16,053 bases of DNA from Ruminococcaceae bacterium UBA6416 (GTDB lineage Bacteria; Bacillota; Clostridia; Oscillospirales; Acutalibacteraceae): NCBI GenBank assembly GCA_002438505.1, contig DJPI01000048.1:1-16053 (forward strand), read 5' to 3'. Below the pieces are notes generated by a model. The model was not told the DNA's origin, searched no databases, and saw nothing but the letters and a program-made list of their open reading frames with translations. Every line of letters starts with the position of its first letter. The stretch's first letter is position 1. The translations under genes were made by a program, and so were the position numbers. Below are positions 6,490 to 14,531 of this stretch, piece after piece.

Positions 6490-7449
6490 CTATACTCTTG
6501 TTTCAAGAACCGTGAGGTCGCCAAGAAGTTCGACCTTTCCGAGGTCGGCCGGGAGAAAAATGCTCTCTCCCTTATAAAAAGTCAGAACGCTGTCATTATG
6601 GCAAAGGACGCCGTTCCCCTCCAGCGCAACAAGAGAGACGAACGAGCTTTCATCCGCGGTAATTTCAAAGCTTTCCTTGATGTCAAGCCTGTATGACTTG
6701 AAGTTTTCACAGGAGGCAAGGAGAGTCCTTTTGCTTGAGGCAAAGGTTTGCGTCTCTTTCGGTTCAAAGTCTGTTCTTTCTTCTTTTTGAAGCTTCAGAA
6801 CGTCAAGGGCTTTTTTGAGGTGAAGCTCACGCGGCTTTCCGTTTTGAAGTCTATTGTAATCATAGACGCGGTAGGTGACATTTGAGCTTTGCTGAACCTC
6901 GGCGAGGAGAATGCCTTTTCCGATTGCGTGAAGCGTTCCGGCCTCAATGAAAAAGACGTCTCCCTTTTTGACGGGAACCTTGTTGCAAAAATTCAAAACG
7001 GTTCCGTTTTGAACGGCGGCTTCAAACTGCTCTTTTGTCATGTCCTCTTTAAGGCCAAAAATCAGCTGCGCACCCTCTTCACAGTCAAGGATATACCACA
7101 TCTCCGTTTTTCCGTCCTGGTTTTCGTGCTCTCTTGCATAGGCGTTATCCGGATGAACCTGCAAAGAGAGGTTGTCCTTCGCGTCAATGAGCTTGATGAG
7201 CACGGGGAAGGAGGAAAACTTTTTTCCGTCCGTCCCGGTGTAATCTTTGCCTTCTGCGGAAAGAACGTCTGAAAGCGTTCTCCCTTTGAAGGCGGTGTTT
7301 TCAACAATGCACTCGCCGTCCGGGTGGCAGGAAAGCACCCACGCCTCCGCCTGACGGTCAGTCATTGAGAAAAAGTCAAACTCCCTTGAAAGGCGTGTTC
7401 CGCCCCAGATATAGTCTTTAATTGCCGGTGAAAGTTTTAACGGTTTCAT
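6490..7449 (-). CDS. manA: Class I mannose-6-phosphate isomerase
   Basis: The 319-aa cytosolic zinc enzyme interconverts fructose-6-phosphate and mannose-6-phosphate. Metal-ligand residues of the family are visible: Q97 and H99 in LQVHPD, E116 in KTEMWY and H174 in GTLHAI; the segment VQQSSNVTYRVYDYNR (about 185-200) is also typical. Length matches the short Firmicutes form. The start ATG at 7449 is chosen because the family begins KPLKLSPAIKDYIWGG; extension to 7515 would add residues with no family likeness. The ribosome site is weak (AAAGG about 13 bases upstream). There is no clear terminator before the ribU promoter, so some readthrough into the riboswitch region is possible. Confidence 0.93.
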   Translation of the reverse strand: MKPLKLSPAIKDYIWGGTRLSREFDFFSMTDRQAEAWVLSCHPDGECIVENTAFKGRTLSDVLSAEGKDYTGTDGKKFSSFPVLIKLIDAKDNLSLQVHPDNAYAREHENQDGKTEMWYILDCEEGAQLIFGLKEDMTKEQFEAAVQNGTVLNFCNKVPVKKGDVFFIEAGTLHAIGKGILLAEVQQSSNVTYRVYDYNRLQNGKPRELHLKKALDVLKLQKEERTDFEPKETQTFASSKRTLLASCENFKSYRLDIKESFEITADESSFVSLVALEGNGVLCHNDSVLTFYKGESIFLPADLGKVELLGDLTVLETRV

Positions 7450-7519
7450 TTTTAATATCAGGCCTTTCAAAAATCTCTGCCGCCCGGCGCAAAGCAAATT
7501 CAAGCGCTTTTTCAATCAT
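7418..7519 (-). CDS. Possible 33-aa upstream ORF overlapping the manA start
   Basis: An ATG at 7519 opens a 33-codon frame (MIEKALEFALRRAAEIFERP…) that ends inside manA in another frame. Its composition looks protein-like and helical. The ribosome site (GGTGA, only a few bases upstream) is poor. It could be a translation-coupling peptide, a remnant of a longer gene, or chance. Confidence 0.25.
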   Translation of the reverse strand: MIEKALEFALRRAAEIFERPDIKNETVKTFTGN

Positions 7520-7545
7520 ATTCACCGCCCGTCCGGGCATAAAAT
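7516..7545 (+). promoter_or_regulatory. Putative sigma-E-type promoter of the BofA-like gene
   Basis: The plus strand has TCATATT (7516-7522), a 15-base spacer and CATAAAAT (7538-7545), close to the sigma-E pattern known from Bacillus (KMATATT, 14-15 bases, CATACANT), with one mismatch in the -10. The predicted start is very close to the ribosome site, which lowers confidence. Confidence 0.45.
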
Positions 7546-7567
7546 TCTTTGAAAGGGGCGATGAAAG

Positions 7568-7831
7568 ATGCAGTTCAAAAGTATTCCGGTGATAATAATG
7601 CTTGCGGCGTTTTCCGTCATCATTCTTGCGGTGATGGTTAAAAGCAGGCATTTTTTCAAAGCGCTCGTTCTTTCGGCCTTGCAGGGCGTTGCGGCGCTTT
7701 TTGCGGTCAATCTTCTTTCGGCGGCAACGGGGGTCACCCTCGCCGTCAATCCGGTCACTCTCGCCGTTTCGGCGCTGGGGTCACTTCCGGGCGTTGTTGC
7801 AATGCTTGTTTCAAAGCTGTTTCTTTGTTAG
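7568..7831 (+). CDS. bofA: BofA-family membrane protein (pro-sigma-K processing inhibitor type)
   Basis: This 87-aa protein is almost entirely two hydrophobic helices (about residues 6-25 and 30-52) followed by the family signature VNPVTLAVSALGSLPGVVAM (about 60-79) and a hydrophobic end. In Bacillus, BofA holds the SpoIVFB protease inactive in the outer forespore membrane until the checkpoint signal arrives. Family membership is clear; whether this copy does the same job cannot be told, since BofA-like proteins also occur away from sigma-K control. It is the only plus-strand gene, divergent from manA and convergent with the amidase gene (9 bases between stops, no obvious terminator). AAAGGGG nine bases upstream supports this ATG. 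Confidence 0.85.
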   Translation: MQFKSIPVIIMLAAFSVIILAVMVKSRHFFKALVLSALQGVAALFAVNLLSAATGVTLAVNPVTLAVSALGSLPGVVAMLVSKLFLC

Positions 7832-7840
7832 CCGGGATTC

Positions 7841-10594
7841 TCAGCCGTAATAGCTTTCAATTCCGTCCGCTATCGCCGCGGCAATTTTATCACGGTTTAA
7901 AGAATCAAGAAGCAGTCTGCACTCGGTCTCATTCGTAATAAACGCGGTTTCAACAAGAACGCTCGGACAATCCTCAAGTCTTGTTACACTGAAGGGGTTA
8001 TACATCGTTCCAAGGCCGCAGGAGGAACGCTTTGCCGGGTCTGAGGAATAAAAGTCATTGGCAAAAAGGGCGGCCGTTTTTTCATATATCGCCTTTGCAA
8101 GCGGCATTGAAAACGGACGGTAGTAATAGACAGCCGTTCCGAATTTTGACGTGTTGACGGACGCATTGCAATGAATGCTGACAAAAAGATCCGCGTTCTG
8201 CGCCCTTGCGTATGCCTTGCGCTCCTCAAGCGTCACATTAGTATCGTCAAGGCGGGTGAGAAGCACTTTTGCACCGCGTTTTTCAAGCTCATTTTTTGTT
8301 GCGGCGGAAAGGGCAAAATTGAGCACGCTCTCATTCACGGCGCCGCTCAAGCCCACCGCTCCGCCGTCTGAGCCTCCGTGTCCGGGGTCAAGAACAATTA
8401 TGGAGCCGGAAAGCGACTTCGGCTTTTCTTTAATTGTCAAAACAAGCTGGCCGCCGCTGTTGCGCGTGATGCTGTAGCCGTAATATTTGCCCTCATTTCT
8501 GAGCGCAAAGGTGAGGTTAACGGCGTTCTGAGAGCCGTCCGCACTCCAACCGGCGGAGGAAACAACAGAGCTTTGAGAGGTATCAACGGCACCTGAGGCC
8601 GAGGATGTGTGATAAAAGGTGAAGCGGATATACTGAGCCGTGAACGCATTCACGTTGAACTTTTTTGAGTTCGCGGAATAATAAGTCTGCGGCCCGAAGG
8701 AGAATGAATAAGGAACCTCCCAGTCCATGTTGAAGGTTATTTCAAAATCACCGTTTTTGGTTCCTGCCGAGGCAACGCTGATGCGGTTATCTCCCTGGTT
8801 GACATATGGAACAAGCCGGACATCCTGGGTTCTGACGCGGCGGCCGGAGGCAAGGGAGAAAAACTCCCGTTCAATCCCCTCCTCGCTGTCATAGACGCTG
8901 CTTTGACCCGTAACGTAATCAAGCGTGCCTTTAACAAGCGGCGTGTAATAGGGAACAAAGCTGTCGTCATCGGTCTGCGGCGTCCAGGTGTCGGCGTAAT
9001 CAGCCGTCACAACGCACATCTGGTTTCCGGTGTACCGTTGAGTGTGAGCTGAGCTTTCGGCGGTTATCTCTTCAATCTCACTTTTTCCGGTATTATTTCC
9101 GATGGTCACTTTTTCAGAGTCTCCGCTCTTTCCGGAAAGCTCCTGAGAGGCGTTTTGCGCATATATCACGGCAGGCCCCTCTTTTGTATATGTTTCTCCG
9201 TTATAATAAGCTATGACGGAGAGTTTTCCGAGCGATTCAATTTCAACCCTGCTGTCCGGAGCCGAGACCGTTGCCGTGTATTCACAGCAGCCGTCTTTTT
9301 CTTTTGTTGCAGCCTTGGCTTCAAAGCGCAAAGCACCGGTCTTGACAAAAACCTCGGCGCCAGAGGCGGCTGTTACGGTAACCTTCGCCCCTTTTCCCTC
9401 CGAAAGATAAAGAGCGCCCTGCGGCCGGATTTCCTGAATGACCTCGTCTTTGAAGCTGACATTGACAAGATATTCAAGCTTTTTTCCGCACTGGGAGAAC
9501 AAGAAGGTGTTCTTCCCGTTTGAAAGCGAAAGCTCAAGAACGGCCGAGCCGTCCTTTCCGGTTTCAAGCTCCTCGGAGCCGAAATATATCGGATAGAGAT
9601 ATGAACCGCGCAGGGTGAGACTCACCCGGTGTTCGGCGGTTTCCTGCGTTGCGCCGGGTGTGTAGCCGTCTATTGAAAGAGGCTGAAAAGCAAGAGACAA
9701 AATGATTCCGTTTTCAAGATATTCCAAAACGGCGGAAAACTGTTTTCCCGAATCAAGCCGAACAGCCGAAAGCGAACCGAGAAGCCTTGAGGAAACAAAG
9801 GAATAAGAATCAGAGAGAATTGTGTTTCTGAGCACGAGTGAAAAATCCTTGCTTTTTGCGCTTTGAACTCCCGAAAGAGCGCAGAGAGAAACACCCGTCC
9901 GGCCGCAAAGAGAGCTGAATTTTTCGAGCGTAGCGCGGCTTTCATCCTCGCTTTTATTGCTCAGAGCAAGGAGGAAAAATGACGGCTTGTCCGCCTTGAA
10001 AGAGAGCTTTTCAAGGTCCGTCCGCCCAAAATCAAGCTCAAGAGCGGCGGCCTTTTTCCCCTTCAGCCCGGAAGCCTTTTCAAATCGCTTTAGAAGATAG
10101 GCGGCGTTTTTTCCCTTTGCTCCGGTCAAAATTATTCCGTCCGTTTCAAAAGAAAATGCTTTTTTAAGAACGGAGGCTTTTTTTGAAATATCAACTTCAA
10201 GATATATTTTTTTGTTCTGCTTTTTGAGCTTTTTCAAAAAAGCTTTGAGCGCCTTTTCTTTTTTTGCGGAAAGTGAAGAGCCTTTTGAAAAAGAAAAGGC
10301 CTTTGTTCTGAGAAAGACCTCGTCAAAAACGGAGTCTGAAAGGAACGCTAGGGAGTCGGAGGCAATTTCACTTTGCTCCGCAGAACCGCCGGAAAGGAAA
10401 AAGTCCTCCTCTTCAATGAGTCTGACGGCGTTGGGAAGCTCTTTTGCCCTTTGCTTTTGTTCACCCTCGGTGAAATCACCGTTGACCGCCGAGGGGTCAT
10501 TTTTTTGCGTTTTGACATATTTCACCGCGAAGGCGCCGGAAAAAATCAGAACAAGCGCGCAGAGAGCTATAATGACTATATTGCTTTTTTTCAT
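7841..10594 (-). CDS. Membrane-anchored N-acetylmuramoyl-L-alanine amidase with large N-terminal region
   Basis: The 917-aa protein has an N-terminal signal-anchor helix (residues about 5-27). Residues about 55-270 are lysine-rich alternating strand/helix segments that may form a barrel-like domain (not confirmed). Beta-rich, Ig-like segments follow (about 330-480). An AMIN-like beta domain lies around 600-720. The catalytic Amidase_3 domain comes last (about 730-917). Zinc and catalytic residues are present: H in DPGHGG, E in AVNESV, H in SIHCNA and E in VETAFITN. It should cut the bond between muramic acid and the stem peptide, outside the membrane. ATG 10594 is given; TTG at 10600 is better spaced from AAAGGA and may be the true start. 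It is monocistronic behind its own promoter. Amidase function is secure; the N-terminal half is unassigned. Confidence 0.9.
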   Translation of the reverse strand: MKKSNIVIIALCALVLIFSGAFAVKYVKTQKNDPSAVNGDFTEGEQKQRAKELPNAVRLIEEEDFFLSGGSAEQSEIASDSLAFLSDSVFDEVFLRTKAFSFSKGSSLSAKKEKALKAFLKKLKKQNKKIYLEVDISKKASVLKKAFSFETDGIILTGAKGKNAAYLLKRFEKASGLKGKKAAALELDFGRTDLEKLSFKADKPSFFLLALSNKSEDESRATLEKFSSLCGRTGVSLCALSGVQSAKSKDFSLVLRNTILSDSYSFVSSRLLGSLSAVRLDSGKQFSAVLEYLENGIILSLAFQPLSIDGYTPGATQETAEHRVSLTLRGSYLYPIYFGSEELETGKDGSAVLELSLSNGKNTFLFSQCGKKLEYLVNVSFKDEVIQEIRPQGALYLSEGKGAKVTVTAASGAEVFVKTGALRFEAKAATKEKDGCCEYTATVSAPDSRVEIESLGKLSVIAYYNGETYTKEGPAVIYAQNASQELSGKSGDSEKVTIGNNTGKSEIEEITAESSAHTQRYTGNQMCVVTADYADTWTPQTDDDSFVPYYTPLVKGTLDYVTGQSSVYDSEEGIEREFFSLASGRRVRTQDVRLVPYVNQGDNRISVASAGTKNGDFEITFNMDWEVPYSFSFGPQTYYSANSKKFNVNAFTAQYIRFTFYHTSSASGAVDTSQSSVVSSAGWSADGSQNAVNLTFALRNEGKYYGYSITRNSGGQLVLTIKEKPKSLSGSIIVLDPGHGGSDGGAVGLSGAVNESVLNFALSAATKNELEKRGAKVLLTRLDDTNVTLEERKAYARAQNADLFVSIHCNASVNTSKFGTAVYYYRPFSMPLAKAIYEKTAALFANDFYSSDPAKRSSCGLGTMYNPFSVTRLEDCPSVLVETAFITNETECRLLLDSLNRDKIAAAIADGIESYYG

Positions 10595-10632
10595 CTTCAA
10601 AGATATCCTTTGTTTTATAAAAATACGGCTTC

Positions 10633-10661
10633 ATTATATCACACTTTTTGCGCTTTGCAAA
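10633..10661 (-). promoter_or_regulatory. Extended -10 promoter of the amidase gene
   Basis: The minus strand has TGATATAAT, an extended -10 with perfect TATAAT (10638-10633), and a weak -35 TTTGCA (10661-10656) 17 bases upstream. It lies between the terminator of spoVAF and the amidase start. Confidence 0.7.
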
Positions 10662-10696
10662 GGGGTTCGGGCTCTTGGAATTATTTTTTAAAGCAA

Positions 10697-10722
10697 ACAA
10701 AAAAAGGCGGCCGCAAGCCGCC
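10697..10722 (-). terminator. Intrinsic terminator of spoVAF
   Basis: On the minus strand GGCGGC (10722-10717) pairs with GCCGCC (10711-10706) over a 5-base loop, followed by TTTTTTT. It begins 13 bases after the spoVAF stop and separates it from the amidase promoter. Confidence 0.85.
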
Positions 10723-10735
10723 CGGAATTGATTTT

Positions 10736-12190
10736 TCAGTTCCTTTCCATTGAAACGTCATTGCTGTGCGCCTTGCGCTGCTTGCTTCTGAGCGAGCGGC
10801 GGACAAGCAGCCCGTAAAGCGCCTTTCCGTCAAAGGGAAAAAGCGGATAAAGATAGGTGTAGCCGTCAACGGTTTTTGTTGTGCAAACAACAAGCAATAT
10901 TATCATAAGCCCGGCAATAAAGCCCCAAAGTTTAAATATCGCCGTGAGTATCAAAAGCAGCGTCCGCGAAATTTTTATCGCGTATCCAAGCTCATAGCTC
11001 GCCTGGGTGAAGTTTGAAATTGCGGCAAAGGCCATGAACAAAACAACCTCCGAAACGAACCACCCGGACGAAACCGCAAATTCTCCGAGAACAAGCGCAC
11101 CGACAACGCTGAAAGAATTGCTCAGCGCACTCGGCGTGTTCAGCGAGGCAAGACGCAGAGTGTCAATCACAAACTCAATGACCAAAAGCTGCGCAATGAG
11201 CGGAACGCTGTTTGGCTCCTTCACAAGCAGGAATTTGAGCCCTTCCGGGAGCTTTTCGCCGTAAAGCGTCAAAAGGTACCATGCAGGAACAAGAAGCAGT
11301 GACAGCGCAAAAACAACCGCGCGGACATATCTCAGAAATGTTCCTATCATCGGCGGAAAGTAATAATCGTTGATATCCTGAACAAAGTCAAAAACACCGG
11401 TCGGAAGAATCATTGCCGAGGGTGAGCCGTCCGCAAGAACAACAACATTTCCGTCATAAATGCACGCAGCGGCGGCGTCCGGGCGTTCAGTGTATCGCAC
11501 CTTTGGAAACGGATTCCACGGCTGGGAGGGAACAAGGCATTCCCTGAGGCTTTCCTGGCTCATTGTCAGGCTTGAAACCTCGATTGAGCTGAGCTTTTTG
11601 TTTATTGAGGAAAGCTGCTTTTTGTTCACGCAGTCCTCAAGATAACAGACAACAACATCCGTTTTGGACTCGCTTCCAATTTGAAACGCCTTGAACGTCA
11701 GCTTTGGATTGCGGATTTTCCTGCGTATCAGCGCCGTGTTGAAAATCACCGTTTCAACAAAGCCCTCGTGTGAGCCGCGCAGAACCTTATCAGATTCCGG
11801 CTCCTGAACGTCACGCGCCGGATAGGTCCGCGCATCAATGATGATTGCCTCGCCGTATCCCTCAACAATCATTCCGATTGCACCGGAAAGAACAAAGGTT
11901 GTGAAGGCTTCAAGGCTTTTTTCAACGCTTGACTCAATATAGGTTATGTGACTGTCCAAAAGCTCCCTTGCGGTTGGACAGTCCTTCATCTCCTTTTCCG
12001 TAAGCTTGCTGATATATTCAAGCATTTTTTCAAACATCTCGTCCTTGACAAAGCCGTCAATGCAGTAAAACGTCACTCTTTTTCCACCGGCCTTGATGCG
12101 CTTGACAAGGATGTCAAAGCTCTCCCCAATCCTCAGCTTCCGGTTTATCATTGCAAGGTTTTCTTCATAGCTTTTTTCAAAATCGCTCAT
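10736..12190 (-). CDS. spoVAF: Spore germination protein, SpoVAF/GerA family
   Basis: The 484-aa protein has a soluble N-terminal part (about residues 1-285) with the GerA-family segments VLRGSHEGFVETVIFNTALI (136-155) and WNPFPKVRYTERPDAAAA (225-242). The membrane part carries about five hydrophobic segments near 288-310, 328-350, 362-395 and 408-438. It sits in the inner spore membrane; in Bacillus SpoVAF works with the SpoVA channel and germinant receptors in germination. The RYTERPD and FDFVQDINDYYFPPMIGTF segments fit SpoVAF-like members better than nutrient receptor A subunits, and no GerB/GerC partner genes adjoin it. GGTGAT a few bases before the ATG at 12190 supports the start. It appears monocistronic. 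Forespore (sigma-G) expression is expected, but I could not find a convincing sigma-G box in the 120 bases upstream. Confidence 0.85.
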   Translation of the reverse strand: MSDFEKSYEENLAMINRKLRIGESFDILVKRIKAGGKRVTFYCIDGFVKDEMFEKMLEYISKLTEKEMKDCPTARELLDSHITYIESSVEKSLEAFTTFVLSGAIGMIVEGYGEAIIIDARTYPARDVQEPESDKVLRGSHEGFVETVIFNTALIRRKIRNPKLTFKAFQIGSESKTDVVVCYLEDCVNKKQLSSINKKLSSIEVSSLTMSQESLRECLVPSQPWNPFPKVRYTERPDAAAACIYDGNVVVLADGSPSAMILPTGVFDFVQDINDYYFPPMIGTFLRYVRAVVFALSLLLVPAWYLLTLYGEKLPEGLKFLLVKEPNSVPLIAQLLVIEFVIDTLRLASLNTPSALSNSFSVVGALVLGEFAVSSGWFVSEVVLFMAFAAISNFTQASYELGYAIKISRTLLLILTAIFKLWGFIAGLMIILLVVCTTKTVDGYTYLYPLFPFDGKALYGLLVRRSLRSKQRKAHSNDVSMERN

Positions 12191-12313
12191 TAAATCACCG
12201 AAAGTATTGTCGGCTGTTTTTTTGCCTTTTATTCAAATAAGTGAGATTTTCGGCCAAATATATGCCGCCAAAAAAGGAACGTCTCGGACAGCGGCGGTGT
12301 AAGGTTTGGCTGC

Positions 12314-13663
12314 TTAAAATATTCTGTATCCGTTATAAAGTTCAACGATTGCGTTCCACGTCAGCGGGCCGACATAACCCGTGACCGGCATCCCGTAAAG
12401 CGACTGCACCGCCTCAACGGCACTGATTGTCTGAGGACCGTATACCCCGTCAACCGTTACCGGCGGTACGGCGTCAAGATTTTGCGAGATGACGCTGAGA
12501 TAGGTCTGAAGCTGTTCAACCGCCTTTCCCGTTGCGCCCTCCGTGATGACATAGCCCGGATAAAGCAGCGATGAATAGCTCTGATATTCATACGGCAGAG
12601 AGTTAATTGTTTTCCGGTATTCGTCAAGAATTGCGTCCCATGTCCGCTCGCCGACAATGCCGTCCGCCGTAAGATTATGCTCGCTTTGGAACGTCCGCAC
12701 CGCGTTCTCCGTGCTTTGGCCGAATATTCCGTCAACTTCAATGTCCGGAAGGGAGTTGTTGAACCTTGAAAGGAACTTGAGGTAATACTGAATGATGCTG
12801 ACCGGCTGTCCTCTGTCTCCCAGCCTGAGCGGATACGGAAAAAGCCTTTCTGCCTCGGTTATTGTGATACCCTCGGAATATAATTCCGAAAGGCGCTTCA
12901 CGCCGTTATATATCCGCCTGATTGTATACCACGTTGCCTCTCCGACAATGCCGTCCGGCGTGAGGTTAAAAATCCGCTGAAACTGTTTGACGGCGTTTTC
13001 CGTTGTCCGTCCGAAGGAGCCGTCCGTGAGAGGAATTTTCGGAATACTCGGATAGTTCTGTGCAATTCTGTTGAGCCAGCGCTGAATTTCAAGAACATTG
13101 TTTCCAACATCGCCAACGCGCAGCGGTACCCCCGGATAGGTTTGAAAGGCTGGTGCAGCATCGGCTCGGCGCAGGTCAATGTCATCGCCGTAATAATACT
13201 GCAAAATTTCATATGGCGAATATCCGCGGTTTGCAAGAGTGACCGTTCCCCACTGGGAAAGACCGGGACACTGAACATTGATTCCGTCGCAGTACTCGGT
13301 GTAATACGGCTGAACCGTTCCCTGCTTCACAACATAGGTGTTAAAAATTTCATCAACAATTTGAGATATGTTTCCGAAATAGTCGCGTCCATACTGAAAG
13401 GCCTGGTCATACTGCGTTGAATTTGTGATGTCAAAGTCATAGCCCCTTGAGCGGTAGTATTCAAGATATATCCGGTTGAGCGCGATTGAAATTTGAGAAA
13501 TAATGTTTGCCCTTATTGCACTTTCCGGCCATGTTGGATAAATCTCGCTTGAGGCAACATTTTTGATGTAATCAACAAAAGGAACGGTAACATTTTTTGC
13601 GTTCGAGCCCGGAGAGCCGAGGTGAACGGTGATGTATTCGGGAACAACAACGGCGTCAGGCAT
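12314..13663 (-). CDS. SpoIID-like domain protein with three peptidoglycan-binding repeats
   Basis: The 449-aa protein has a SpoIID/LytB-like domain (about residues 8-165) in which VDYIKNVASSEIYPTWPESA (30-49) keeps the family glutamate (E40), and PGLSQWGTVTLANRGYSPYE with the following YYYGDD matches the conserved SpoIID end. Three PG_binding_1 repeats follow (about 181-252, 279-347 and 375-443), each ending in a DGxxGxxT…W pattern. SpoIID itself is a lytic transglycosylase acting on stripped glycan during engulfment; activity here is unproven because the domain is divergent. There is no signal peptide, which suits a mother-cell protein deposited on cortex or coat. The ATG at 13663 overlaps the stop of the upstream gene by 8 nt and has a purine-rich GGGGGGAG site. 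Similar proteins are annotated as spore cortex-lytic or peptidoglycan-binding. Confidence 0.85.
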   Translation of the reverse strand: MPDAVVVPEYITVHLGSPGSNAKNVTVPFVDYIKNVASSEIYPTWPESAIRANIISQISIALNRIYLEYYRSRGYDFDITNSTQYDQAFQYGRDYFGNISQIVDEIFNTYVVKQGTVQPYYTEYCDGINVQCPGLSQWGTVTLANRGYSPYEILQYYYGDDIDLRRADAAPAFQTYPGVPLRVGDVGNNVLEIQRWLNRIAQNYPSIPKIPLTDGSFGRTTENAVKQFQRIFNLTPDGIVGEATWYTIRRIYNGVKRLSELYSEGITITEAERLFPYPLRLGDRGQPVSIIQYYLKFLSRFNNSLPDIEVDGIFGQSTENAVRTFQSEHNLTADGIVGERTWDAILDEYRKTINSLPYEYQSYSSLLYPGYVITEGATGKAVEQLQTYLSVISQNLDAVPPVTVDGVYGPQTISAVEAVQSLYGMPVTGYVGPLTWNAIVELYNGYRIF

Positions 13664-14474
13664 TCTTTTCTCCCCCCTTCATCAGAAGCTCGTTAGGCTC
13701 GCTTTCCGTAACATCGGTGTCGGTTGCATCGGTTCCGAGCGGAAGCAGCTGTATGTTCTGGATTGACTCAACGCCGGAAAAAACGGGAACACCAAGATAC
13801 TGACGCTTTTGAAACATCGGATGGGAAACGGTGATGTCATACTGCGCATACGGCGGATTTTCCTGCGGAGACTGGGAGAACACCTTTTTCGGCGCCGGAA
13901 GGAGCAGACTTCCAACAATTCCGTTTGTGTTTGTGTAGCCGTCAAAATAGACCTTTTTGTTGTCTTTCCCTGTAATGACAACATGAGCGGAGGACACCGG
14001 ATAAACGCGATTCGCCATAAAGACCTGAACCTTCAGTGCGCCGAGCGATTCCGGAAACGGTTCGTTTTCTTCAAAGACGGCGCCGTTGTCGTTTGGTATA
14101 TCGCTTTCACTTTGGAAGCTGTTTTCCCTTTCCGGTTCTTCCGACACTGCCAACTCTGACTTTTTTTCATCTTTTGGCTCTTCGGCCGCCGTTCTTTCGT
14201 TCAAAGCTTCACGCGAATTTTTAAGCCCGAGTGTTTCGCGCAAAGCGTCCGTCTCCTCTGCCTGAGACCGTGTGTCTGAAGCGGCGGCAAAAACCGGTTT
14301 TTCGGAAATTTCCGGTTCAGTCTCGGAAAAGACGGGTTCGGCGGAAAAATCCGGCTCAGTCTCGGAAAAGACAGGTTCGGCGGAGGTTTCAACAATTTCT
14401 TTTTCTATCGAGCGGCGCTTTGCGTCAATCAGCTCTTTTTTATATCGTTCAATCATTGAATCAAAGCTGTTCAT
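13656..14474 (-). CDS. Repeat-bearing protein with C-terminal carboxypeptidase-regulatory-like domain, partner of SpoIID-like protein
   Basis: This is a 272-aa protein without signal peptide. Residues 1-30 form a basic helix. Residues about 30-140 are a Glu/Ser/Pro-rich disordered stretch with 13-residue repeats of the type SAEPVFSETEP. Residues about 145-250 form a compact beta domain (LKVQVFMANRVYPVSSAHVV … NTNGIVGSLLLPAP … YDITVSHPMF … LGVPVFSGVESIQNIQLLPL) resembling carboxypeptidase-regulatory/CNA-B sandwiches. In other Clostridia, as I recall, this same domain is fused or adjacent to peptidoglycan-binding proteins. The stop overlaps the next gene by 8 nt. ATG 14474 is six bases after AAAGGTG; GTG at 14483 would sit in that site. 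A role in anchoring or assembling a spore-wall enzyme is inferred from its neighbour. Confidence 0.8.
   Translation of the reverse strand: MNSFDSMIERYKKELIDAKRRSIEKEIVETSAEPVFSETEPDFSAEPVFSETEPEISEKPVFAAASDTRSQAEETDALRETLGLKNSREALNERTAAEEPKDEKKSELAVSEEPERENSFQSESDIPNDNGAVFEENEPFPESLGALKVQVFMANRVYPVSSAHVVITGKDNKKVYFDGYTNTNGIVGSLLLPAPKKVFSQSPQENPPYAQYDITVSHPMFQKRQYLGVPVFSGVESIQNIQLLPLGTDATDTDVTESEPNELLMKGGEKNA
14311..14388. repeat. Two 39-bp in-frame tandem repeats in the disordered region
   Basis: Units at 14311-14349 and 14350-14388 differ at only a few bases and encode the 13-residue motif twice, with a degenerate third copy to the left (AEPVF/EKPVF). The length is a multiple of three, so copy-number change would keep the frame. 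Confidence 0.8.
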
Positions 14475-14502
14475 ATCAATCACCTTTCATTTGTAATCAC
14501 GG

Positions 14503-14531
14503 CATTTTATGAAAGGAGAAATGAATGGGTG
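14503..14531 (-). promoter_or_regulatory. Putative sigma-K-type promoter of the two-gene spore-wall unit
   Basis: The minus strand shows CACC (14531-14528), exactly 16 bases, then CATAAAATG (14511-14503). The Bacillus sigma-K pattern is MACM-N16-CATANNNTA, so only the last base differs. The expected start lies shortly before the GAAAGG ribosome site of the 14474 gene. Confidence 0.5.

Noticed and set aside
10212..10753. Plus-strand frames of 126-159 codons near the amidase start
   Set aside because: They are antisense to the amidase N-terminus and its promoter and terminator; composition is low-complexity Lys/Ser/Phe.
12200..12310. GC-rich complementary segments as a terminator for the SpoIID-like gene
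   Set aside because: The loop is over 20 bases and no T-run follows the second arm.
12191..12313. TGAATA and CAATACT as a sigma-G promoter for spoVAF
   Set aside because: Spacing is about 20 bases, too long, and the start would fall on the ribosome site.
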